64,000 nt of DNA from CAVYTF01 sp963708205 (GTDB lineage Bacteria > Bacteroidota > Bacteroidia > Chitinophagales > Chitinophagaceae): contig OY970196.1 in assembly GCA_963708205.1 (NCBI GenBank), positions 2,914,001-2,978,000 on the forward strand. Reading direction: 5' to 3'. The notes under the pieces were generated by a model that worked only from the letters and a program-made list of their open reading frames with translations, was not told where the DNA came from and ran no database searches. Numbering within the stretch: position 1 is the first letter of the stretch; the number at the start of each line of letters is the position of its first letter. The position numbers were made by a program, and so were the translations under genes. Shown here piece by piece: positions 33,636-42,154 of the stretch.

Positions 33636-34484
33636 TCACTTCAACTCAAAAGAATCCCCATCGGTAAAAAACTTCAAACAAACATTGCTAAACTTTATCA
33701 ATCCTTCTTTAGTTATTTGCAATCCTTCAGGATGATAGAATTCAATAACATCACTTGCTCCTGCAACAGTTACCTTCTTATCATGCACAATTATTGCGGT
33801 TCCTTCATCAATACCAATGCATGGCAGATCTGGATGCAATGCCAGCGCGGAAAGTAAACGATTGTACCTGCTTCGTGTAATGAAATGCTGGTCAACAATG
33901 GCATCATCAATCATTCCAAGTCCTTCTTCTATTTCAACATTTTTATCACGCAACCTGTCGAATGTTGCGCTGTAAGCAGTGTCGAGCAATTGATTTCCTG
34001 TGATCATATATTTATTCATCACAGCCGCGCCAGCGCTTGTTCCGGCAATGGTTGCGCCATTATTATAAGCCGCATGTATAGCATCATACACAGGCGTATG
34101 CAGCACTGCTTTCATAAACTTGCTTTGATCTCCACCAGTGATATAAATAAGTTTTGCCCGCCGCAAAGAATCGAGCCAAACCTTGTTGTTTGTTTTATCA
34201 GGCGTGAAGTTGAAGGCAACAATTTTATTGTTTGTCGCAGGCGAAAGATCTTCTTTGATGTAATAAAAAGCAGTGTCCGGTTCTTCTGTTGCCATGGGCA
34301 AAATAGCTATGTAATCTGACGTAGAAAGTTCCGCTGTTGCTATTAATTTCTTTATTAATGCCTCAGATTTATTGCCTCCTCCGATAATAAACAAATTGCC
34401 TTTTGGTACTTGAGTTGATTGTGCAAAAGAAAAAACTATAGAAGAACAAAATAAAGTGGAGGTGACTATTTTTTTTAAATACAT
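33636..34484 (-). CDS. Cyanophycinase (peptidase S51)
   Basis: A 282-residue exported serine peptidase. After a signal peptide (IVTSTLFCSSIVFSFA) come FIIGGG, YIAILPMATEEP, YITGGDQSKFM, GTSAGAAVM with the catalytic Ser, and IGIDEGTAIIV. Cyanophycinases hydrolyse the Arg-Asp storage polymer cyanophycin to dipeptides; extracellular versions scavenge polymer from other microbes. Secretion here fits that role. Divergent from the aldo/keto reductase gene with 124 bases between. Confidence 0.88.
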   Translation of the reverse strand: MYLKKIVTSTLFCSSIVFSFAQSTQVPKGNLFIIGGGNKSEALIKKLIATAELSTSDYIAILPMATEEPDTAFYYIKEDLSPATNNKIVAFNFTPDKTNNKVWLDSLRRAKLIYITGGDQSKFMKAVLHTPVYDAIHAAYNNGATIAGTSAGAAVMNKYMITGNQLLDTAYSATFDRLRDKNVEIEEGLGMIDDAIVDQHFITRSRYNRLLSALALHPDLPCIGIDEGTAIIVHDKKVTVAGASDVIEFYHPEGLQITKEGLIKFSNVCLKFFTDGDSFELK

Positions 34485-34608
34485 GATGATTGATTTAGGT
34501 AAGTAATATAGCTGCATAAAGCATTAAAGATATTTGTTTCAGCAATATTCATGGCATTATACTTGGAATATTCATCTTTCAAAAATAAATTCTAAAGTTA
34601 TCAGTTTT

Positions 34609-35556
34609 ATGGAAAAAAGAAAATTGGGTAATACAGATTTGCATGTTGCTCCGTTTGCTTTTGGAGGCAATGTTTTCGGCTGGACGATTGATGAAAAAAA
34701 ATCTTTTGAATTGCTGGATGCCTTTACCGGCGAAGGTTTCAACCTTATTGATACTGCAGATGTTTATTCACGATGGAAGCCCGGAAACAAAGGCGGCGAA
34801 TCTGAAACTATTATTGGTAACTGGCTCAACAAAAATAAAAAACGCAATCAGGTTATCATCGCGACAAAGGTTGGCAGTGATATGGGTGAAGGAAAAAGTC
34901 TGAAGAAAAAATATATTCTAAAGGAAGTGGATGCTTCTTTACAAAGATTGCAGACGGATTATATTGACCTGTATCAAACCCATTTTGATGATGAGCAAAC
35001 ACCTGTGGAAGAAACACTCGATGCATATAATGATCTTGTAAAAGCAGGCAAAATAAAATATATTGGCGCATCAAACATGAGTGCTGCAAGATTGAAAGAA
35101 TCGCTGCAAGCCAGTGATAACAATGGTTTTCCGCGCTATCAAACATTTCAACCGGAATATAATTTATATGCCCGCGAACATTTTGAAAAAGAATTGCTTC
35201 CAATTTGCGAAGCAAATAATATCAGCGTTATTACTTATTATTCGTTAGCCAGTGGATTTCTTACAGGCAAGTATAGGAGGGAGGCCGACTTGCAGAAAAG
35301 CCAGCGGGGACAAGGCATCAAAAAGTTTCTGAATGAACGCGGCTTTAAAATATTAAAAGCTTTGGATGAAGTTGCTAAACGCTGCAACACAAGCCCTGCA
35401 AGCATTTCACTTGTCTGGTTAATGGCAAAGCCAACAATCGCTGCACCAATTGCCAGCGCAACAAACATTGATCAGTTAAAAGATCTAATGCATGCCGCTG
35501 AAATAAATCTCACTGAAAAAGATATGAAAGAACTTGATGAAGCAAGTGCATGGTAA
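34609..35556 (+). CDS. Aldo/keto reductase
   Basis: A 315-residue AKR: LGNTDLHVAPFAFGGNVFG, NLIDTADVYSRW (Asp and Tyr), IIATKVGSDM (Lys), YQTHFDD (His), YSLASGFLTGKYR and a NADP-binding C-terminal helix. It belongs to the YajO/YhdN-like group. The longer frame begins 25 residues earlier without homology, so the ATG at 34609 is used. Substrate unknown. Confidence 0.92.
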   Translation: MEKRKLGNTDLHVAPFAFGGNVFGWTIDEKKSFELLDAFTGEGFNLIDTADVYSRWKPGNKGGESETIIGNWLNKNKKRNQVIIATKVGSDMGEGKSLKKKYILKEVDASLQRLQTDYIDLYQTHFDDEQTPVEETLDAYNDLVKAGKIKYIGASNMSAARLKESLQASDNNGFPRYQTFQPEYNLYAREHFEKELLPICEANNISVITYYSLASGFLTGKYRREADLQKSQRGQGIKKFLNERGFKILKALDEVAKRCNTSPASISLVWLMAKPTIAAPIASATNIDQLKDLMHAAEINLTEKDMKELDEASAW

Positions 35557-35602
35557 TGACTTGCTTTTAATCCTCATTTAAGAAAACTTTTCGGACACAC
35601 AT

Positions 35603-35632
35603 TTTGCAACGTGAGTTATAATGCTATTTTTG
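35603..35632 (+). promoter_or_regulatory. Bacteroidota promoter for lepB
   Basis: TTTG (35603-35606) and TATTTTTG (35625-35632) match the -33 and -7 boxes with an 18-base spacer. The start ATG lies 20 bases downstream. Confidence 0.65.
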
Positions 35633-35651
35633 CTGCCATTAAATAAAAACT

Positions 35652-37217
35652 ATGGGCTGGATAATTTTTATACTGGCAACAATAGGCTGGCACATCGGCA
35701 TGTATGGCATGTTTAAGAAAGCTGGCATTGTGCCATGGAAAGCATTCATTCCATTTTATAATACCTGGCTTATTGTAAAAAAATGCAACATCAAACAATA
35801 CTGGTTTTGGCTGCAATTGATACCTATTGCTGGTCAGTTTATCACGATATGGATCACCATTATTTTTGTAATGCACTTCGGTAAATTCTCTTTGCTTGAT
35901 CATGCGGCTGTTGTCTTTCTTCCATTTATATATTTTCCTTATCTCGGCTTTTCACAAAAAGAAAGATGGAAGGGAAAAGAAATTATTGCCTTGTATAAAA
36001 AGTCTGCAGCGCGCGAATGGATTGATGCCGCTGTGTTTGCGATTGTTGCTGCCACACTTATCCGCACATTTGTTTTTGAAGCATATGTAATTCCCACAGG
36101 CAGCATGGAAAAAACTTTGCTGGTGAATGATTTTTTGTTTGTAAATAAAATGACCTACGGTCCCCGACTACCTGCAACACCATTAAGCTTTCCGTTCGTG
36201 CACAATACTTTGCCATTTTCTCAAACAACACCATCTTATTTAAAATGGATACAGATTCCTTATACAAGATGGCCTGGCTTTAAAAAAGTAGAAAGAAATG
36301 ATGTAGTTGTATTTAATTTTCCCGCTGGTGATACCATTATCAATCTGCCGGAATATGGCTCTGCGCATCCATATTATGATGTGCTTGCAGACCGTGATTT
36401 CCAGGCATTGCAGTGGCAATCAGGAGAGAAGTTTGGTGGCGACAGAAATAAATTATTTGATTATTACAACAACCAAATTCTTGTTCATCCTTTTGATAAA
36501 ACAGATAATTATATCAAGCGTTGCGTTGCTGTTGGAGGCGATACGATACAAGTGAAAAACGGAATTTTATTTGTGGATGGAAAACAAAATTATATTCCGC
36601 CTGAATCTGAAACTGATTATTTGATCAAAGTAAAAAAGCCAATTGACTTCGGCTCAATCGCACAGCAGGCAAGCTTTTCAGACGATGATGTGCAAAACTA
36701 CAGCCAGCAACTAACCAAAGACAGCACGTATATTTTAACCTTGACATACACGCAGGCACAGTTTCTTTCCAAACTACCGAATGTAGAAAATGTTTCGGTT
36801 TACAATATTCCAACTTCATCTATTCCGCCAGGCATGATGTTTCCTTTCAGCGCGCAAACAGCTTCATGGACGCCTGATAATTATGGTCCGTTGTACATTC
36901 CAAAAAAAGGCGCAACTGTGCAATTAAACAAAGACGATATTGACATTTACCGCAGGCTGATAACTGTGTATGAACATCACACACTTGACGAAAGCAATAA
37001 TCAATTTGTAATTGACGGCAAACCTGCGACCACCTATACTTTTAAATATAATTATTACTGGATGATGGGAGATAACCGCCACGAAAGCCAGGATAGCCGC
37101 TTCTGGGGTTTTGTTCCCGAAACTCATATTGTTGGCAGGGCTTCGATGATTTGGTTTAGCTATGATGGCGGTATCACAAGCCTGAGATGGAACAGGTTAT
37201 TCAAAAGCATTAATTAA
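35652..37217 (+). CDS. lepB: Signal peptidase I
   Basis: A 521-residue leader peptidase in the long Bacteroidota form. N-terminal TM segments are followed by PTGSMEKTL with nucleophile S151, VNKMTYGPRLP, RNDVVVFNFP, IKRCVAVGGDTI with the general base K289, and MMGDNRHESQDSRFWGFVPE near the end. The 138-residue gap between Ser and Lys is far larger than in E. coli LepB (55), owing to lineage inserts. It releases exported proteins from their signal peptides at the inner membrane. Its stop is immediately followed by the cdd ATG. Confidence 0.95.
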   Translation: MGWIIFILATIGWHIGMYGMFKKAGIVPWKAFIPFYNTWLIVKKCNIKQYWFWLQLIPIAGQFITIWITIIFVMHFGKFSLLDHAAVVFLPFIYFPYLGFSQKERWKGKEIIALYKKSAAREWIDAAVFAIVAATLIRTFVFEAYVIPTGSMEKTLLVNDFLFVNKMTYGPRLPATPLSFPFVHNTLPFSQTTPSYLKWIQIPYTRWPGFKKVERNDVVVFNFPAGDTIINLPEYGSAHPYYDVLADRDFQALQWQSGEKFGGDRNKLFDYYNNQILVHPFDKTDNYIKRCVAVGGDTIQVKNGILFVDGKQNYIPPESETDYLIKVKKPIDFGSIAQQASFSDDDVQNYSQQLTKDSTYILTLTYTQAQFLSKLPNVENVSVYNIPTSSIPPGMMFPFSAQTASWTPDNYGPLYIPKKGATVQLNKDDIDIYRRLITVYEHHTLDESNNQFVIDGKPATTYTFKYNYYWMMGDNRHESQDSRFWGFVPETHIVGRASMIWFSYDGGITSLRWNRLFKSIN

Positions 37218-37703
37218 ATGAATCTTCAGCAAAGTAGTTTTGAATATGAAGAATATCAATCTTCAGACGAATTGAATGATGCTGATAAATCATTGCTTGA
37301 AAAAGCAAGAGCCATTACACAATCTGCTTACGCGCCTTACTCAAATTTTAAAGTTGGCTGCGCTGCCAAATTAATTGCCGGACAAATAATTACTGCCACC
37401 AACCAGGAAAATGCAAGCTCACCTGCCGGTATTTGCGCAGAAAGAAACTTGCTTGCTGTTGCTGCATCTTTGTATGGCAATGTTGCCATTGAAGCAATTG
37501 CAATAAGTTATCAAAATGAGCGCGGCGAAAGCCTTCAACCAATATCTCCTTGTGGTATTTGCAGGCAAAGTTTGTTGGAATACGAACAACGCATGAAGCA
37601 AAACATCCGCATCATTCTCGGCGGACAATCGGGAAAAATATTTGTATTGCCTTCCTCCAAACTATTGCTGCCATTAGCTTTCAGTGCGGATGATTTGGGG
37701 TGA
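37218..37703 (+). CDS. cdd: Cytidine deaminase
   Basis: A 161-residue zinc hydrolase converting cytidine or deoxycytidine to uridine in pyrimidine salvage. The motif C73-A-E75 (zinc ligand and general acid) and P111-C112-G-I-C115 form the active site; YSNFKVGCA is the substrate loop. The ATG directly abuts the lepB stop, so it is co-transcribed and probably translationally coupled with it. Confidence 0.93.
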   Translation: MNLQQSSFEYEEYQSSDELNDADKSLLEKARAITQSAYAPYSNFKVGCAAKLIAGQIITATNQENASSPAGICAERNLLAVAASLYGNVAIEAIAISYQNERGESLQPISPCGICRQSLLEYEQRMKQNIRIILGGQSGKIFVLPSSKLLLPLAFSADDLG

Positions 37704-37790
37704 TCGCACTTTGATTGTTTTCATCAAAATAATTTTCCAAAAACTTTTTTTATCTTTTCCCATGGCATATAATTTGAAATATTGCACAGC

Positions 37791-38225
37791 ATGGCAGATA
37801 ATAGTTGTTATACAGTTGTTAGGGCGCAGATAGAGCATATTGATAATAACCTGAGCCAGCGCATTGTCTGGCTGATCATTGCACAATCATTTTTCTTCAG
37901 CGGATATGCCATACTTATCAACGGCACGCCGCCAACGGCCAAACTTAAAGAGATACATAACGCTTTGGAAATAATTTTTCCCATCGCGTCTTTACTAGTG
38001 GTGGTTTTTACGCTGATTGATGTTATTTACTCCTTCGGGTATATGCGTGATTTGAGAACTTTTTTTGAAAAAGAAAGTGCGGCCGAAGAGGATAATGATG
38101 AGATGATTTTTCCCCCAATTCATGGAAGGGAAAATATTCGCAGGGGGATGCATTTGTCCACCATTGCAATACCTGTTTTATTTTTAATTACCTGGATCAT
38201 TATTATTGCTGTGCAGTATGTATAG
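37791..38225 (+). CDS. Membrane protein of unknown function
   Basis: A 144-residue protein with three hydrophobic segments (IVWLIIAQSFFFSGYAILI, IIFPIASLLVVVFTLIDVIY, IAIPVLFLITWIIIIAVQYV), and a charged loop rich in Glu/Asp (FEKESAAEEDNDEM). The frame continues three codons upstream only from TTG; the ATG at 37791 is preferred. No known domain. A 21-bp array follows 24 bases after the stop and precedes the terminator, so it lies in its 3' untranslated region. Confidence 0.6.
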   Translation: MADNSCYTVVRAQIEHIDNNLSQRIVWLIIAQSFFFSGYAILINGTPPTAKLKEIHNALEIIFPIASLLVVVFTLIDVIYSFGYMRDLRTFFEKESAAEEDNDEMIFPPIHGRENIRRGMHLSTIAIPVLFLITWIIIIAVQYV

Positions 38226-38249
38226 ACTGTGTTGCACGAAGAATTTGGG

Positions 38250-38480
38250 TTGACAGTAAAAAGAATGACATTGACAGTGGTTGGAATGGCGTTGACAGTG
38301 ATTAGAATGGCATTGACAGTGATTGGAATGGCATTGACAGTGGTTGGAATAGCATTGACAGAGATTGGAATGGCATTGACAGTAGTTGGAATGACATTGA
38401 CAGTCGTTGGAATAGCATTGACAGGGATTGGAATGGCATTGACAGTGAAAAGAATGGTATTGACAGTAAAAAGAGCCCTG
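38250..38480. repeat. 21-bp tandem array D (about 11 units)
   Basis: Eleven 21-base units (last incomplete in identity) start at 38250 and every 21 bases to 38460, core TTGACAGTGGTTGGAATGG. The first and last two units carry AAAAAG in place of GGTTGG. Each unit contains AATG-G-CATT, an inverted pair. The array sits between the stop codon of the membrane protein gene and its terminator, so it is transcribed. TTGACA here looks like a -35 box but is a repeat feature. Confidence 0.97.
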
Positions 38481-38505
38481 CGAGAGAAATCTTGCGGGTT
38501 TTTTT
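38476..38505 (+). terminator. Rho-independent terminator after array D
   Basis: CCCTGCGAGA (38476-38485), GAAA loop, TCTTGCGGG (38490-38498) with a one-base bulge, then seven T. The T-run overlaps the stop codon of the convergent symporter gene. Confidence 0.8.
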
Positions 38506-39949
38506 ATTTCTTTTCCGAAATCATCCACAAACCGAGAAAAGTAAGCAATCCGTTTATGATTAATAATTCAATCCCGATCTGAAAACCATGAAGCCATGTT
38601 GCTGCATTTATGCTGATAATGTAAGAAATTACCGGTGCTGCAAAGCAAATGAAAACAAGCGCAAACCTTTTGTGCACCTGCCTTTTCGTTAAGATGCCGA
38701 AGCCAAACAAACCCAGCAGTGGACCGTACGTATAGCCTGCAAGTTTTAAAATAACATTGATGATTGATTTGTCGTTGATCATTTTAAAGATCATCACACA
38801 CATAAAAAATACGAGCGCAAATATTACATGCACAAACATGCGTATTTTCTTTTTCTGTGCTTCTGTTTTTAATTCATCTTTTTTAAATCCCAAAATATCA
38901 ATGCAGAAAGAAGAGGTGATGGCAGTGAGCGCGCCGTCAGCACTCGGGAACAAAGCAGAGATCAAACCGATGATAAAAATAATTCCGATAAATGGCGGCA
39001 AATAACTTAAAGCGATCGTTGGAAAAAGATCATCGCCTTTAACTGAAATGTTTTTTGTTGCAGCAAAAAGATATAATAATCCACCAAGAAAAAGAAATAA
39101 AAAATTTACCAGCAGCATGATGGTGCTGAAGGTCATCATGTTTTTTTGCGCACCTTTCAAAGTGCGTATGCTGATGTTTTTTTGCATCATCTCCTGGTCA
39201 AGTCCATTCAGTCCGATTGTAAGAAAAGCGCCGCCGGCAATGCTTTTCAGCCAGAAGCCTGCACTTTTAAAATCAGTATTAAATATGGATGTATAACTTT
39301 TTGTTTGCAATGCATGCAATGTTTCATTAAAAGAAAATCCAAGATTATTCATTATAAAAATTACACAAACAAGCAATGCGAAAAGCATGAATGTTGTTTG
39401 CAAAGTATCAGTAAATACAATCGTTCTTACGCCGCCTTTAAAAGTGTACAGTAATATCATTAACAGAATTATCAGCGCAGTTATCGCAAAAGGAATATGC
39501 AGATTATCAAGAATAAAAATCTGCAAAACATTTATCACCAAATACAATCTTGCAGTTGCGCCAACGATGCGTGAAGCGATAAAAAATATCGCGCCGGTTT
39601 TGTAAGCAGTGTTGTTAAAACGCTTTTGCAGATAAGTATAAATTGATGTGAGATGAAGTTTGTAATAAAGCGGCAGTAACACAAAGGCGACAATAATATA
39701 GCCGATAAAATTTCCGAAAACAACCTGCAGATAACCAAAATTATTAGTGCCAACAGTTCCGGGAACACTGATAAAAGTAACGCCGCTGAGCGAAGTGCCG
39801 ATCATGCCAAAAGCAACTAGCATCCAGTTGCTGTTGCGGTTGCCGATGAAGAAAGAATCGTTGCCCGCATTGCGTCCTGTGCGCCATGCAACAATCAACA
39901 ACACAACAAAATAAAGAATAACAAGCGAAAATAAAAGGAGAGGAGACAT
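38504..39949 (-). CDS. Sodium:solute symporter family protein
   Basis: A 481-residue protein with about 13 TM segments of the LeuT-like SSS fold. Markers include GRNAGNDSFFIGNRNSNWMLVAFGMIGTSLSGVTFISVPG, GGVRTIVFTDTLQT in the middle, GLNGLDQEMMQKNIS and SALFPSADGALTAITSSFCIDIL, which bears the sodium-site Ser/Thr. Transports a small organic solute with Na+; the substrate cannot be told. The terminator T-run of the convergent gene reaches into its stop. Confidence 0.88.
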   Translation of the reverse strand: MSPLLLFSLVILYFVVLLIVAWRTGRNAGNDSFFIGNRNSNWMLVAFGMIGTSLSGVTFISVPGTVGTNNFGYLQVVFGNFIGYIIVAFVLLPLYYKLHLTSIYTYLQKRFNNTAYKTGAIFFIASRIVGATARLYLVINVLQIFILDNLHIPFAITALIILLMILLYTFKGGVRTIVFTDTLQTTFMLFALLVCVIFIMNNLGFSFNETLHALQTKSYTSIFNTDFKSAGFWLKSIAGGAFLTIGLNGLDQEMMQKNISIRTLKGAQKNMMTFSTIMLLVNFLFLFLGGLLYLFAATKNISVKGDDLFPTIALSYLPPFIGIIFIIGLISALFPSADGALTAITSSFCIDILGFKKDELKTEAQKKKIRMFVHVIFALVFFMCVMIFKMINDKSIINVILKLAGYTYGPLLGLFGFGILTKRQVHKRFALVFICFAAPVISYIISINAATWLHGFQIGIELLIINGLLTFLGLWMISEKK

Positions 39950-40040
39950 GTAAAAACTTATGGCACAAAATAATGGAAATGATAGATAATGCTGCTTAAA
40001 ACATTTTAAAAAATAATTGCAGATTGGTTTGAATTCAAAT

Positions 40041-40048
40041 TATCTTTG
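40041..40048 (+). promoter_or_regulatory. Candidate -7 box
   Basis: TATCTTTG matches TAnnTTTG; the -33 box is weak. It lies 38 bases before the ATG of the T9SS-sorted protein gene. Confidence 0.45.
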
Positions 40049-40086
40049 AAGATACCGCCCAACACATAAACTTTAAAACTCCCTTT

Positions 40087-42015
40087 ATGAAAAAGATAAT
40101 TCTACTTTTTGTTATTGTATTTTTTTATGCTTTCGCAAACGCACAATGGAATCCTAACACCTCGGTTAATCTTTCTGTAGCTGCAGTAAACAGCTCAGAC
40201 ATTGTTACCAAAGAAACAAGATCAGGAAAAACGTTTATTGCTTTTTACAGTCAGAACGGCCGAAATTATGATATGCGCGCGCAATTGCTTGACAGTGCCG
40301 GCGACCGTTTGTTTGGTGACAGTGGCTTGCTTGTGAGCAATTTAAAATCAGGCAGTGCAACGTATGTTTTTAATGCATGTGTTGACAAAGAAAATAATTT
40401 TATTATCGCTTTTCAATATCAAAAGCAAGGCAATACTGAAATCGTTGCGTATAAAATTGATTCCCTTGGAAATAATCTTTGGGGAAAAAATGGTATTTCA
40501 TTAGGCCAAGGGCTTGCACCTTATGCAACTACTTTAACCGATAATGATATTATTATTGCGTGGAATAATAACGAGAACTCCATCTCATATCAACGCATCA
40601 ATCCAAGAGGCAAAGTTGTTTGGGATACTCCAAAGATTTTTTCAGGAACTCATTCTGTAACTCGACCGCAAGTTGTTGCCACAACGTTAAATGGATTTTC
40701 TTTTATTTATCAAAGCGTTGCTTTTCCTCCATTCTACACAAATTTATACGAGCAAAAATTTGATAGAGATGGGAATGCTTTATGGACCAATCCTGTGCAG
40801 CTTTCAAATTATGTTACTGCCGGCTATACTTATTATTCGGTATTGGCAAATGTTGATACTACTTATGTTGGTTATTTTGCAAATCCTTCCGGCTCCAATC
40901 GTTTTGACGGCTTTATTCAGCGCATCAATCCTGATGGTTCGCTCCCCTTTGGTATAAACGGAACTGAATTCGCAACTTACGCCGGCAATAGTCAGCCATA
41001 TACTATGGGAATAAATATTGCGCATGAACTTTTTGAACCATATATCTGGGCAGTTGCAACAATGAGTGATTTTAATCAAAATAATTATGGCATATCCGTG
41101 CAAAAAGTTTCTACGATTACGGGAGAAAGACTATTTGGCAACCATGCAAAAACAATTTTTCCTATTAGCGATACTTCAGACCAACAACAGGGAAGATTAA
41201 CCTTAACTAACAGACAGCCATTATTTATTTATACAGATGTTACCAATGCATTGTATGCAACATCATTAGACAGTAACGGAAATTTTATATGGCCAAACAG
41301 GGTGCTTACAATTGGCGGTACACTAAATCAAAAAAATAGATTTGGACTTACCAAGGCAATTAACCAAGACGCTGTTGCTGTGTGGCAGGAAGATAGAGGT
41401 AGCGGTGATATGCCGTTTGCGCAGAATATAAGCAGCACTGGGAAAACAGGAACTTTGCCGGTAACATTTTTAAATTTTGATGGTGTATATAATAAAGGAA
41501 TCTCCAATCTTACCTGGCAAACAGCAAGTGAAATAAATAATATCGGCTTTGAAGTGCAGCGCTCAACCGATGGTAATACATTTTATAAAATAGGCTTTGT
41601 GGCATCGCAGGCGACTGGTGGAAACAGCACTAAAAAATTAAGTTATGCATATAATGATGTGAAAGTTGTTGATGGAAATCTTTACTATCGTTTAAAGCAA
41701 ATTGATAAGGATGGCAATTATACCTACAGTAATATTATTGTACTGCACGTTACGTTGAATAAAGCAACAACATTATATCCTAATCCTGTCGCAAATGTTT
41801 TAAACATCTATTTGAATTCTTCTCAAAATGATAAAGCAACTTTCACAGTAACGGATATGCTTGGTAAAACTGTTATGCAAATAAGTCAAAATATTTCAGC
41901 AGGAAATAACCTGATAAAAATTGATTGCACATCATTACGGCCAGGAACATATTTTGTAAAAGCCTCCGGAAGTACAGCAATGAATTTTACTTTTCAGAAA
42001 TTTATAAAGCAATAA
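40087..42015 (+). CDS. Exported protein with T9SS type A sorting domain
   Basis: A 642-residue protein. Signal peptide MKKIILLFVIVFFYAFANA, then ~430 residues of beta-rich repeats with DSAGDR/LDSNGN and NxxWxxP motifs, resembling a beta-propeller of YVTN/Kelch type. A hinge (LPVTFLNFDGVYNKGISNLTWQTASEINNIGFEVQRSTDGNTF) and the C-terminal sorting domain (LYPNPVANVLNIYL...GKTVMQIS) follow. Probably a surface or secreted binding protein; ligand unknown. Confidence 0.85.
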   Translation: MKKIILLFVIVFFYAFANAQWNPNTSVNLSVAAVNSSDIVTKETRSGKTFIAFYSQNGRNYDMRAQLLDSAGDRLFGDSGLLVSNLKSGSATYVFNACVDKENNFIIAFQYQKQGNTEIVAYKIDSLGNNLWGKNGISLGQGLAPYATTLTDNDIIIAWNNNENSISYQRINPRGKVVWDTPKIFSGTHSVTRPQVVATTLNGFSFIYQSVAFPPFYTNLYEQKFDRDGNALWTNPVQLSNYVTAGYTYYSVLANVDTTYVGYFANPSGSNRFDGFIQRINPDGSLPFGINGTEFATYAGNSQPYTMGINIAHELFEPYIWAVATMSDFNQNNYGISVQKVSTITGERLFGNHAKTIFPISDTSDQQQGRLTLTNRQPLFIYTDVTNALYATSLDSNGNFIWPNRVLTIGGTLNQKNRFGLTKAINQDAVAVWQEDRGSGDMPFAQNISSTGKTGTLPVTFLNFDGVYNKGISNLTWQTASEINNIGFEVQRSTDGNTFYKIGFVASQATGGNSTKKLSYAYNDVKVVDGNLYYRLKQIDKDGNYTYSNIIVLHVTLNKATTLYPNPVANVLNIYLNSSQNDKATFTVTDMLGKTVMQISQNISAGNNLIKIDCTSLRPGTYFVKASGSTAMNFTFQKFIKQ

Positions 42016-42040
42016 AAACTTTCAATTACCAGTCAAAATT

Positions 42041-42066
42041 AAAAGCAGCAACTAGCTGCTTTTTTT
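42041..42066 (+). terminator. Rho-independent terminator
   Basis: AAAAGCAGC-AACTA-GCTGCTTTT (42041-42063) followed by more T. Confidence 0.88.
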
Positions 42067-42103
42067 ATTATACTTTTTTACTTTAGATTCCCTGAAATCC
42101 ACA

Positions 42104-42134
42104 GTTGCTTAATAAGTTCATTGTCCTATATTTG
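42104..42134 (+). promoter_or_regulatory. Bacteroidota promoter for pdhA
   Basis: GTTG (42104-42107), a 19-base spacer and TATATTTG (42127-42134) match the TTTG/TAnnTTTG consensus with one change. A start near 42141 leaves a ~14-base leader before the GTG start. Confidence 0.7.
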
Positions 42135-42154
42135 CGGCTCAAATTTTTATCACT

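Noticed and set aside
38250..38480. TTGACA in every unit of array D, as if many -35 boxes
   Set aside because: Bacteroidota promoters use TTTG/TAnnTTTG, and no TATAAT-like box is spaced correctly. It is a repeat feature.
38184..38582. Open frames on both strands through array D, including a Cys/His/Gln-rich one that looks like a zinc-binding repeat protein
   Set aside because: The pattern is a by-product of the repeat. The minus-strand frame overlaps a real gene end and a terminator.
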